NCBI GenBank assembly: GCA_001599295.1
Contig: BCGN01000009.1
Location: forward strand, 372,001 to 436,000
Direction: 5' to 3'
DNA: 64,000 bases
Source of the DNA: Sporopachydermia quercuum
Taxonomy: Eukaryota; Ascomycota; Sporopachydermiomycetes; Sporopachydermiales; Sporopachydermiaceae
Shown: one piece after another, positions 32,203-42,583 of the stretch
Layout: every line of letters starts with the position of its first letter
How positions within the stretch are numbered: the stretch's first letter is position 1
Notes under the pieces: generated by a model
Database searches by the model: none
Seen by the model: the letters and a program-made list of their open reading frames with translations, nothing else
What the model was told of the DNA's origin: nothing
Position numbers and translations under genes: made by a program

Positions 32203-35200
32203 TTATTTAACATTAAACAGACTGTCAGGATTAAATAGATCATTTGCAGTCTTGTTGGTTCCGTACTTATTAACGGTTCCCAGAGCACTGGTTGAATCAA
32301 TACTGAATGTTGCTCCATANTCATAACTGTATTCACCATTTGAATCTAGAAAGTTTGCCCAATAATTCTCATCTTCAAATATATCCTTATAAGGAGTCAG
32401 TTCATCGCCCAAAACAGACATATCTATCTCTGGGAAACTTATGGTTCCAGAGGCGCTTGAGGCTTTACTGTCTTGATACAAATTGGTGATCGAACTAGTT
32501 GGAGTTTCTCCAATGTATGATTGACTCTCAATGGTGTTATTGTTTGCTGCCTCAGCTTCTTGTAGAAACAACTTATANGAACTTGAGGTTTTAACTCCAA
32601 TATGTGCGCTTTCCATAAGCTTGTCGACATCTACTATAACATTATTGACTGGCACGCCTTTGCCAGAAGTTGAGACAACTGACCTATGACCCGATGACTC
32701 AGTAAACTTACTATGAAAATAATTCAAGAAAAATCGAACCAGTTGCGAAATCTTCCACGATCTGTATCTCAAACTTGACTGTGACTTACATTCTCTATAG
32801 AAACTGTTCACGTAAGTTAACAATGTATCAGAAGCTTTAACCTCAGATTCAGCTATGGCTGCATACCAATCCGATAAAAGCATTGAGTCGATACTTTTGA
32901 ATTTAGGCTCTGTAGCTCTGAAACTAAACATGCCTAATTTGTTTCTAATACAAACAGAAGAGATCAACTGCAAGCCTCTTTGAGTGGCAAAATAAATACT
33001 GGAATAAATAAAATTCTCAAACTCACCATCAAAGCAAACGTCAGCGTATTTGGTAAAATCTAGGGAAGCTTTGAACAGAATGACACAGTACTGCAGACTT
33101 GAACTAGAATATCTCTGTTGCAATACAACTTCACCTGAATCACAAGACAAATAAAGAATATAATAAATGAGATAGACCACAGTAGTAGTGATCATTCTTA
33201 AGCACATAAGAGAAGCCAGATGACTCAGCTCAGATGTGCTCTTATTTTGACCATTCTGTCTAGTCAATTCATAGAAAGAAGGNATTTCTTCGTTAAGAAT
33301 ATATTCAAGCTTTATCACATCAGATTCTAAGTCTGAACGTTTGGGCGGATTAATAATATTGGTACACTTGTTCATCATGTTGCGTAAAGTTCTGGTGAGA
33401 GAGTATTGTATTTTCATATAATCAACTACTTTCTTCTCAACAGGATTGTTCTCATGAATAGGCAACAAAAATGGTAGCTGGATATCAAATATTTCATCAC
33501 TAGGAATGCATAGAGGTGCACCAAAATTCATAGATGATAAAGAATCAAGATAAAGCAATTGATACCATACTTTGCGCCATAAATGTTGGATTCTTTCGTC
33601 TTCAACATATACAAACTGTGAAGGATCTCTATGCAAACCAACACATAATGCCATTCTAATAGCAATAGACAATATAGCATTAGAGTCATAGCCTTCATCG
33701 CCATCTTCGGGAGCGTGAATTCTATACATTCTTAAGAACAATAGACATTGAACCAACTTAAAGGACACTTTTCTCAACAACGAGCAATGTGATAAACATA
33801 GCTTGGCCAAATCAACAAACATTGGAGATATCTCAATACCTTCTCTGCATAGCATATTCAATTTCTCATTTCTGACACTAGTAAAACAAATATGAGGATT
33901 TGGTTTACCCGTTAGATTACCATGAACTTCCATTTGCAAAGATGTGTTTAAATAAGCTATTCTTAATACTATCAAATACAATACCAAGAAAGCGAATGGA
34001 TCTTCACGATCCTTGATAATCATTCTATCAGTCGTTGGATTAAATACGAACGTATAATCAATTTCCTGACGAAATAATTCTTCGTCCAAGAAAGGATAGA
34101 TTGGATAGCAAGCTTCAAAGAACTGATCAACTAATAGACTNCAAACTTCTTTCCTGGGTAGTACAGCCTCAATAGTACTCAATAGATCATGCCGGGTACC
34201 TGCCCTAGCAAACAAGGCATCATTAACACCTTTATCTTCCTCTTCAGTCGGGCAATGTGAGAATTCCTCAGGCTTGGAGTCCGTTGTCTTGAATGTCTGT
34301 TTATCATAATGTGTTTTAAGACATTTCATAAAAGGAACAAGCATATCACTTAAGAAAGGATCATTATTTGACATCGCCATCCACGATGTAGCACCGAAAT
34401 GTACTAATCTGTTATACTTGATAAACAAGGAATCAAACTTCTGAGCAAGATCTAATACTAGATCATCAGCATTCGATAGTATAGATGATTGAGGAGTCAA
34501 GATTTGACTGTGATAANTATCAGATTGACGTAGTAATGACATCGGTGAAGTGTTGTCGGATCCTGTGCTGGGGTCAGTAGGAGAAGACCCTGAGGAATAA
34601 GAAGTTCCACTAGAACTTATTGATTCGCCAGTATGACTACTGGCGCTAGTTGTGGAACGTCTAGCCCCTTCTGGGCTGTAATCTTTATTGTTAATGGAAT
34701 AGGTACTAGAGCCAGCAATAGAAGCACCAGAAGCTGAACCAGACTGAACTGAAGCGTTAGAAGACATTGTTCCTTCCAGTTTCTTGATCCTGTTTTTCAA
34801 TTCGGACAATTCTGCAACCAGTTTTCTGTTCTGGGATTCCAAGGCACCATTTTGCTGTTGGGATGAAGGGCCCATACCCATAGTTTCCCACGGTTGTTCA
34901 TCATAGACGCATAGATGTGTAGTTTTGTTCTGAACACAGCTTTCACAGAATGGTCTTCCTCTGTCACACTATCAAATTGTTAGTATCTAGATACTGAAGT
35001 GTCACGACAATGTGATAAGAATTGAGNGTAACATTGCACCTGATGAGATGCAGCATTATCAAGAAAAGACAATACTATTCAAAACCAATGCAAGTCTGTA
35101 CAAATAGTGCTAACAATTGAAGCTGAGATAAAAANGCTCCCAATCAAAATAAAGCTCATTCTTCGACAGTATCTGACANTAGCACAATGGAATCCTGTTG

Positions 35201-35556
35201 ATATTCTTCAAGTATCAAAGTAATGTCTGTACACGGACATAAGGGACTTAACGAGATGAAACTATAGCAGGCAAAACATCATTACTATCTAGTACTAATA
35301 CTTGTCGTTTTCATGAATATATTCATTCGAATTTAAATAATGCATAATGCATTTCGTTCTCGTTGTAGAATTCCATTGTACTATCATTACAGTGACATGC
35401 TACTTACACCATGTACCACCCCTCGAGTCCTATCACATCATTTCATACTAGAGAATGAGATCCACATAAACATACCTTGATCTTCCTTTTTCTGCACACN
35501 CTACAAGAGATTGGGATCCTCTTTCTGGGCTTCTTGACCTTTTGAGTTGAATCCAT
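32203..35556 (-). CDS. Zn2Cys6 transcription factor, HAP1/MRR1 type, intron inside the zinc cluster
   Basis: The exons are 35556-35476 (27 codons) and 34968-32203, for 948 residues. The 507-nt intron (GTATGT...TACTAAC...GATAG) sits exactly before the third cysteine. Spliced, the cluster is C18-x2-C21-x6-C28-x6-C35-x2-C38-x8-C47, ending HLCVYDEQPW, very like Candida Mrr1 and close to Hap1. A coiled coil follows (LESQNRKLVAELSELKNRIK). Then come a Ser-rich linker and the family block DLAQKFDSLFIKYNRLVHFG. The Fungal_trans region includes LVDQFFEACYPIYPFLDEEL and MALCVGLHRDP. Mrr1 controls multidrug efflux in Candida; whether this protein does is unknown. Without the intron the cluster would be lost, so splicing is required for DNA binding. 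Confidence 0.88.
34969..35475 (-). other. 507-nt intron splitting a zinc-cluster domain
   Basis: Donor GTATGT and branch TACTAAC 10 nt before the GATAG acceptor are clear. Three isolated N bases lie inside. Retention would end translation a few codons into the intron, after two of six cysteines. Confidence 0.85.
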
Positions 35557-38491
35557 AATAAATGTAAAACAATTCTTGAGTTTTTCTTCCTTTGAGGATG
35601 TAAATTGCTTATCGCAAGGGAGAAAGGTCACTGAAGTGATGTTCCAAGCACAATAAGGAACTTGTCTCAATAAATACAATTAGTTCCAAATTTATATGCT
35701 AGAACTAATGGATATAGATAAAACAAAAAAATATTGAGAAATAAGATCAATAGTTTGTATAAATAACAGAAAAACAGTGAAGAAGTTGATGAAGNTTCAC
35801 GGGTTTCTCTTGTGTCTTTGAATGAATCCGAAAAAGTATTATCTTCCACTGGTTGCTAATATGAGTATAATTCATGAATCACTGATAGATTCAACAGTAG
35901 TAACACACAGCAGAAAGAATAATGAANATCAAATTTTTTTCAAAGCAACAAAGAAGGAAAATGAACTCAATTCATCCAATATTCATTTGCTGTGTTGATA
36001 AGGAAGAGTAAAGGAACTGAAGTTAAAATAGAATGTAATATACTCGAGTGTGAATATTGAGTGCCTCATCACTAGTAATAAAAATAATATTGATGGGGGG
36101 AAGATATGCATGAGGTGCATATAACAGTGAGACTAGCACGTAGGGATGCATGAAATAATTATATAGTTTAGTAAGGTGGCAAAAGTTTAATACATCAAAT
36201 TTNCGTACTAATTTAATGANAATTCTTAATTGGGGGTTAAGGTTATGGTTACGGAGAAACTGAGGATAATAGGAAGAAACATGCACAGGGACGAAAAGCT
36301 GTGAGAATTGTATATTGAGCCAGAATATTAATGGGATTGATAGTTATAGTAGCAGTTGGTACCATTTCATCAACAGAAATTCAGTATACCGCAAAACCTA
36401 AGCTGGGTTTTAAAAATACATTTTGTTCCCAATATAATGAGAAGAGAAGAAAAGACTTAACGTGAACATTTAGTAAAACAGTGNCAGAGTTTGAAACTTA
36501 AACCAGATGTAGCGAAAACCTTAGTTCCCATTGGGAATAATCAGTCTTTCTTCGACTTATTAACAGTTGGGAGATATTAGAATGTTGATAGAGATAAGTG
36601 AGAACTAATACTTGCTACAGTTCAACATATTTTCTCCTTTTTCGATCTTGTCAACATAATCTCTGCTTAATTTTCCTCTGCAATACACNTAGTATAGTAA
36701 TTCTTAAATTACACCTGGTTGTCTGGTTTCAATTGTAATTGGGTTCAGTCTCGACGTTCTGTTGAACTCTAGTATAATCTACCNCGTAGATAAAGCTTAG
36801 CTGCAAAGAATTGAAAAACTTGTCTTCTTCTAATATCCAATTGTATTGACATAGATTTCTTAAGTTAGAAAGAGTAAATGGATCTTGGAGAACAGGTATA
36901 ACGAAAATTTGAGGTGTTAATGCAAGTAACTAGTTATTTTCTACCTTATGGGGTATATTCCTATCTGTTAGTGGGCCTACTTAACAGAAAACTAAGTTAC
37001 GAGTTTTCAAAGAGAAAGAAAATGAACCAGGAACTAGATGACAGTTTCAACTCGCAGCAAATAGTGAATCATCCATCCATCTGTGAAGTATAATTAGGTT
37101 GAACNGTATTCTCAGACTAAATGGCAATCAGTTATTGCGCAAGGCACTAATTCCAGAGAAATGTAGTTAGAGGATGATAGCAGATTCATGTTAACAAGGG
37201 TTTAAGTATGTCTGCTATTTGGGCCAGAGCTCTTGAAAAACAAAGCCAATTAGGACGTAGTTGAGTTCACTATTCACCAGTAGAACAGAACATTCTGCCA
37301 AGATCCGACAATCATAATTTTTGATGACATAACAAAAATTTACTCCAGAGATAAACTTCCATAAGCTTCACATATCTGAAGAGACAGCATTGAATTGATA
37401 ATGATGTTATATTCAACAAGAAAAAAACTAACATATCTTTGTATATCTTGAAGAAGAAAAGGGGTATTGCATTGTAGGTAGAATCTCAAAATAAGATGAG
37501 AACAATAGCTATATATTTCTTCAGATTTTCTACATTCTTGTTAAATTGAACCTCAATCTCATCATCAATTGTCTTGTCTACTCACTCGGAGTTTAGGATT
37601 GAGTTCAGACAAGAAAGCTTATTACTATGAAGACATTTCGGACTTAAGAGACTCTAGGTCCCAGCGACCATAACTTAGTCGGAATTCAACCCCTTTCTGG
37701 AGTTTTTTCGGAGGACTGTTCTCGGAATGATATTTACTTATTAGTGATTTATACATTCCTTTTATGAGATTATCCTACATAATTTCATCTTCGCCTTCCT
37801 CTTCTTCCATTATGATGGGTCACTGAAATTCAAATAAACTTCACCTCAACTCCAGACTACTTCTCGTTTAGGACATATATGTTTTTCTGCCTAACACTAC
37901 TTTTGGGAGTTAGAACTTTAGTTTAAAGCTTCATCATCCATCAAGCAGCAGTTTTTACTCATTTTCAAGGTTAAAATTAAATAGGAGTATTATAACTAAC
38001 GGTATTGAAAAGGCATTCAAGTGCTCTATAAATTGTAATTAAGTCCTGATATTCATCTGATTTACATTTTTTATATTAAAGGAATAACTGCCAAATCGTT
38101 ATAAGAAACAGTCGTGGGTAAATCAGAGAGAAAGAAAACTGTCAACTGGTAGCAGGCTCCATTATTCCGGATCATTAAAGGAAATCTACTATTCTACGAG
38201 ATTATTTACAAAGTATGAGACTATCTACTAGATCAGTTGTCGGAATTGAAATTTTATCAAAAACTTGAAACCTTTTGTAGAACTGAATCTTTGGTCTGTT
38301 TGTTCTATGGGTGAGAATTGTTATTTGTATTATAAATCAATATTGCATTGGTTCATATAATACGGGCAAGAGAGTACATAGATAACAATACTTGCTTACC
38401 CAAATGGTGTTCTTGAACATATTTATGTCCTTCATATAGACTATGATTTTTCTATACTAGTTAGTTGCAACATTGGATTTCTCATATTATC
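35557..38491. promoter_or_regulatory. 2.9-kb divergent intergenic region between two zinc-cluster genes
   Basis: The longest gene-free stretch in the window. It serves as upstream region for both flanking HAP1/MRR1-type genes. Only short low-complexity frames are seen (35667-35849, 36023-36286). Single N bases are frequent (35795 to 37105). I saw no tRNA, LTR or coding remnant. Its length fits complex regulation, long untranslated leaders, or non-coding transcripts. Confidence 0.4.
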
Positions 38492-41400
38492 ATGATGACG
38501 AATGAATTTACAGCTGAAGGTCAATCCTTCATTACTTCGATTTCTGATGAGATCAGTACTGTCTTTACAAGTATGGACTCGTTTATTCCAAGGGCTACAG
38601 CGACAGATACATCGACAGAAGCATTATTGACTTCAGTCGAGAAACAAAAGAAAACTAGAAACAGAATACCAGTTTCCTGTTCTATGTGCAGAAAACGAAA
38701 AATTAAATGTGACAGGTTAAAACCTGTATGTTCCAGCTGTATAAGAAATGATAGCTCTGATTTGTGTGTTTATGTTGAAAAGACTACCAAGAAGCGTCAA
38801 ACGAGATCAAAATCAGGCTCAGGTGCTGGTTCAGGATCTAAATCTTACAAGGAAACTAAACAGCAAAGCTATTCACCTGACAGATCAATTCCTGATGGTA
38901 CAGGCTTTCAATATAGTGATAACGCTGCATCAGGTTTGGAAATGAACGAAAGCGAAGAATTCTCATCTGAATCTGATGAGCTGAANGATAAGTCTTATAA
39001 GGTGGATATGGCTAATAGTAATGATCTCTCCAAAGCAAATGTAACATCTGGTTGTAATGCAGTATCAATAAAGTCGGAAGCTGATACTGTCCAAAGTCTT
39101 AAAGAAGAGATTGACAGATTGAAGAAAATAATAGCCTCCTCTAGAAAGGAATCAACTAGCAACTCCTACGGTTATGATATAAATGTTGGTGATACTGAAA
39201 ACCATACTGCAGTTACTTCTAAGCACAAGGGTAGCAGAAAACGACAGCCCAATAAAAGAAAGAAGCCTGATGCAAAGGACAGTGATTCTGATGAAGGTAT
39301 CATCAATCTAGCCAATAATTTTGACTCACTATTCATTCGCGAGAATAGAACCATCCACCTTGGATTCACGTCAAGTGTAGGTTTGATCAAACATGATATA
39401 TTCATGGGCTTTATTGGGAGAGACCTGCATAAGCGTAAACACCAGAGCTTGAGACTCTTGGGATCCAAAGGTTTATTTAGATTATGTCATGACACTAATC
39501 TCTCTATGCAAGATTTTCTTAATCTGGATTCCTCAGATAGTGATCCTTTCCCACAGCGATTCGTTGAATCATATAAAGCAAGTTTTGCTGATCGAGATCT
39601 TTTCAAATTCAAATTCAACTCACCTATGCAGTCTTTCAATTTGAATTACATTTTGAATGAATTGGAAGCCTTCCTACCGCCGAAATATGCTTGTGATTTA
39701 CTTTTAGAATATTTTTTCCAAGAGATCTACTTCTCAGTACCTTTTGTTGATGAAGTGATGTTACGAAACGATCTTGATACATTACTAATCGTTGATGAAA
39801 GTGTGAGTCCTCATCGATACAAATTTCGTATTGCTAGGAAGAACGATGCTATGTGCGCAATGGTTTTCACTACATTACTAAGATTCACATACATTTTACT
39901 ACCCGGAAACTTGCCAAATCAAGATAAGGTGAAGAAAACAAAAGATGTATCTCCTCTATTGCGGACGATTAATAATAGTCCCNATGTTGAAATACCGTCA
40001 GCTGTTATTCAACTAGTATCTACAAGTTTACACCATTTGAATGTTAATTCCAAAGTGTCGTTTCTTAGTCTTCAAACGTTGTTATTAGTTGAACTACATC
40101 ATAAATACATTAACAATGATGTTGATAATCCTTCAGGACAATTTGGTGGACAACTATCTGGTTTGTTGAGTCGTACAGTCTTGAAACTTGGATTATACAG
40201 AGATCCTGAGAATTTTCCTCAAATTCAATCAGGTAGATTGAAACATCTATGGAGAAAGCTGTGGTATTTCATTAAATATTTAGATGCTAGAACAGCATTT
40301 AGTGTTGGCTCACCATGCACGTTATCTACAGAAGAGTTTTATGACACTAAAGAACCATATGAAGTTCTAGAAGATGAGTTTATTGATGATGACCGTGAGA
40401 AGGCAATTATGTTTTATTTGAAGAATATCAATAAACTTACAACGCTATTAAGAGAGGTAATTTCGTTATCGCTAAGAGCTAAAAAGCCACCAAAAAGGTC
40501 GGAATTAATCTCATTCTTGGACCAATCACTTTACTTCTATCATCATGATTTGATGCCTTTCCAATCATGTCTTTCACTTGAAAGAGATCCATCCTTTGAC
40601 TTTCTCAACCTAAGCGATTCACTATATGAAAAGTTCAGACTGATAAATCTACTAACTGCTACTGAGACATTCAATATGATCACAGTTTTAGCATTTGGAA
40701 TTTTGATTGATAACGACTTATCCAGAATTGGCGAATCTATTTTCACAGTGGATCATCCAGAGCCAATGGCTTCTAAGTATAGAGAACCGGAGTACGATTA
40801 CGGTAGAAGTAAGAATGTAATATTTCAAAGATACTTCTCATTAGCACTCCATCATTCGATAACGCTTTGTGGAGCTATTTGTAAAGCATACGATGAAGGA
40901 ATAGAACTATTTGGTATGGTGAATTATTATCAAGTAGTACCAATGCTCCATTCGTTTTATAACTGTGTTTTATTTATTGCAAGTTTGCTATTTCGCATAT
41001 CGGATGGATTGCCTTGTGATAAGTATTTAATCCAGTTGAATACAAACAATACTTTTTTACTTGATGCTAGAAGACATATGAAAGAGTATATGGATTTCGA
41101 AGGATTGGAGGATGCAGATTTGTATACTATGTCTTACAAAATGATTCAAATGATTGTTGACGCCCAAGAAGACCTGTCGCGTAATTTATATAGAACATGG
41201 AGAGCAAGATTTATTCTTGTGCTAATACTTTTCCATGAAAAATCGCCTGTTGAAGGTGACGGTGATAATGCTGGTGCAGCACCTAGTTTACCTGGCTTGT
41301 CTAACAAATCTTCACCAATTATGTATTCTGGAGCAAGGTCTCCTGAGGAAGTGGATTCAATTTTATCTACCTTGCTTCTGCAGTATGGAGCGCCAGAAAC

Positions 41401-41683
41401 ATCAAGAAACATCACGGTTGAAAATACAGATGGCGACATCAATATCGGGAGTGGAATGGGTTATGGGAATAATATTAGTATGCCAGGTTTCGTGGCTCAA
41501 GGAGAAGATATGATGAAAACACCAGTTGCTGATCCCAGAGGCATTGGGATTAAAAGTTGGGCAGAGGAGAAGCCGATTGATGATTTCAGCGAGTGGCTGC
41601 AAGACTTTTGTCCAACTTCTACCAATAATGATTTCTTTGATATAAACAGTGATACTGATATGCTCAAACTATTATTCAATTGA
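38492..41683 (+). CDS. Zn2Cys6 transcription factor, HAP1/MRR1 type (1063 residues)
   Basis: It starts at the first ATG of the frame (ATGATG at 38492); the frame is open further up without an ATG. The zinc cluster is C63-x2-C66-x6-C73-x6-C80-x2-C83-x8-C92 (CSMCRKRKIKCDRLKPVC...CVYVEK), followed by a basic KKRQTRSKSG patch. A coiled coil VQSLKEEIDRLKKIIASS lies near 205-222. The shared block LANNFDSLFIRENRTIHLGF and the middle homology region (LLEYFFQEIYFSVPFVDEVM, LKLGLYRDPENFP) mark it as a relative of the factor at 32-35.5 kb. The acidic C terminus (PIDDFSEWLQDFCP, DTDMLKLLF) looks like an activation domain. No intron interrupts this copy. Targets unknown. Confidence 0.88.
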   Translation: MMTNEFTAEGQSFITSISDEISTVFTSMDSFIPRATATDTSTEALLTSVEKQKKTRNRIPVSCSMCRKRKIKCDRLKPVCSSCIRNDSSDLCVYVEKTTKKRQTRSKSGSGAGSGSKSYKETKQQSYSPDRSIPDGTGFQYSDNAASGLEMNESEEFSSESDELXDKSYKVDMANSNDLSKANVTSGCNAVSIKSEADTVQSLKEEIDRLKKIIASSRKESTSNSYGYDINVGDTENHTAVTSKHKGSRKRQPNKRKKPDAKDSDSDEGIINLANNFDSLFIRENRTIHLGFTSSVGLIKHDIFMGFIGRDLHKRKHQSLRLLGSKGLFRLCHDTNLSMQDFLNLDSSDSDPFPQRFVESYKASFADRDLFKFKFNSPMQSFNLNYILNELEAFLPPKYACDLLLEYFFQEIYFSVPFVDEVMLRNDLDTLLIVDESVSPHRYKFRIARKNDAMCAMVFTTLLRFTYILLPGNLPNQDKVKKTKDVSPLLRTINNSPXVEIPSAVIQLVSTSLHHLNVNSKVSFLSLQTLLLVELHHKYINNDVDNPSGQFGGQLSGLLSRTVLKLGLYRDPENFPQIQSGRLKHLWRKLWYFIKYLDARTAFSVGSPCTLSTEEFYDTKEPYEVLEDEFIDDDREKAIMFYLKNINKLTTLLREVISLSLRAKKPPKRSELISFLDQSLYFYHHDLMPFQSCLSLERDPSFDFLNLSDSLYEKFRLINLLTATETFNMITVLAFGILIDNDLSRIGESIFTVDHPEPMASKYREPEYDYGRSKNVIFQRYFSLALHHSITLCGAICKAYDEGIELFGMVNYYQVVPMLHSFYNCVLFIASLLFRISDGLPCDKYLIQLNTNNTFLLDARRHMKEYMDFEGLEDADLYTMSYKMIQMIVDAQEDLSRNLYRTWRARFILVLILFHEKSPVEGDGDNAGAAPSLPGLSNKSSPIMYSGARSPEEVDSILSTLLLQYGAPETSRNITVENTDGDINIGSGMGYGNNISMPGFVAQGEDMMKTPVADPRGIGIKSWAEEKPIDDFSEWLQDFCPTSTNNDFFDINSDTDMLKLLFN

Positions 41684-42583
41684 GTTGAGCACATGAAACG
41701 GTGATGGTTAGTAGGGGGTTTTAAATTTGATTTTAGGTTTGCAGCTGAAAGCTTGTGTAAATATAGTTGAGATTTAATAGTGTTTTAGTTAGAGAGAATC
41801 TTATTTTGAACTGTAACTTAATCTAATCAGCAACATAAACCTGCATATTTGTTACACGACCTCGCATCATTCTTTTTCCATTCTTTCCGGACACATTTTC
41901 GGTTGTTCAAGGGCTATCTATGCTTATTGCATGTTGTCTACTACACTCAATTGTGCTCCTGTTCTTCTTTATGTAACTTTTTATATATTACGACTATGTC
42001 TAGAACACAACAGTAGCTTCATCAATATATAATTTTATCCCATTTATACAGAAGTTGTCTTCGATAGTTATACTTTCAAACTCTATTGTATTGCCACTTC
42101 AAAGAAGTTTTTCTTCAACCGCAGCCGGACATCGTTTAATATGTTTAATATGGTGGGAGAGTACAAGTGGTGATTTCAATTGATTGATGGTAGTTAAAAT
42201 CAGCTGAATATAAGGCACTGGATGTTAAGGCTGCTGAATAACGTTGATAATAGTATCAATAGTTCTATTGCTGAAATTGTACTTTTTGGTTTCAGTTAGC
42301 TGATCGGTTAATCCGGATTGACTTTGGCAAAACCAGGTTAAGGAAACTATTGTGGTAGAATACTGTTCGCAGTACAAGAGCATACAATTTCACCAGCAGC
42401 ATAATACTAACTTCAGACGGTCAATACCAAAGATAATAACTTGTCTTCATTATCGATACAAGAAACTATTTCAACAAACTATCTCAAATTTCAACTTAAC
42501 CAAATTAATATATCTTGTAACTTAAAGTCCCCTCTCACTCTCCTCATCTCCAACGTCATATCCCAACTTGACATTGCTAGAAA
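41684..42583. other. intergenic between two plus-strand zinc-cluster genes
   Basis: 900 bp. A GGACATCG/CCGGACA element and an ATATGTTTAATATG repeat lie near 42126-42150. Pyrimidine-rich sequence (CCCCTCTCACTCTCC) leads into the next start. No gene is seen. Confidence 0.35.
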
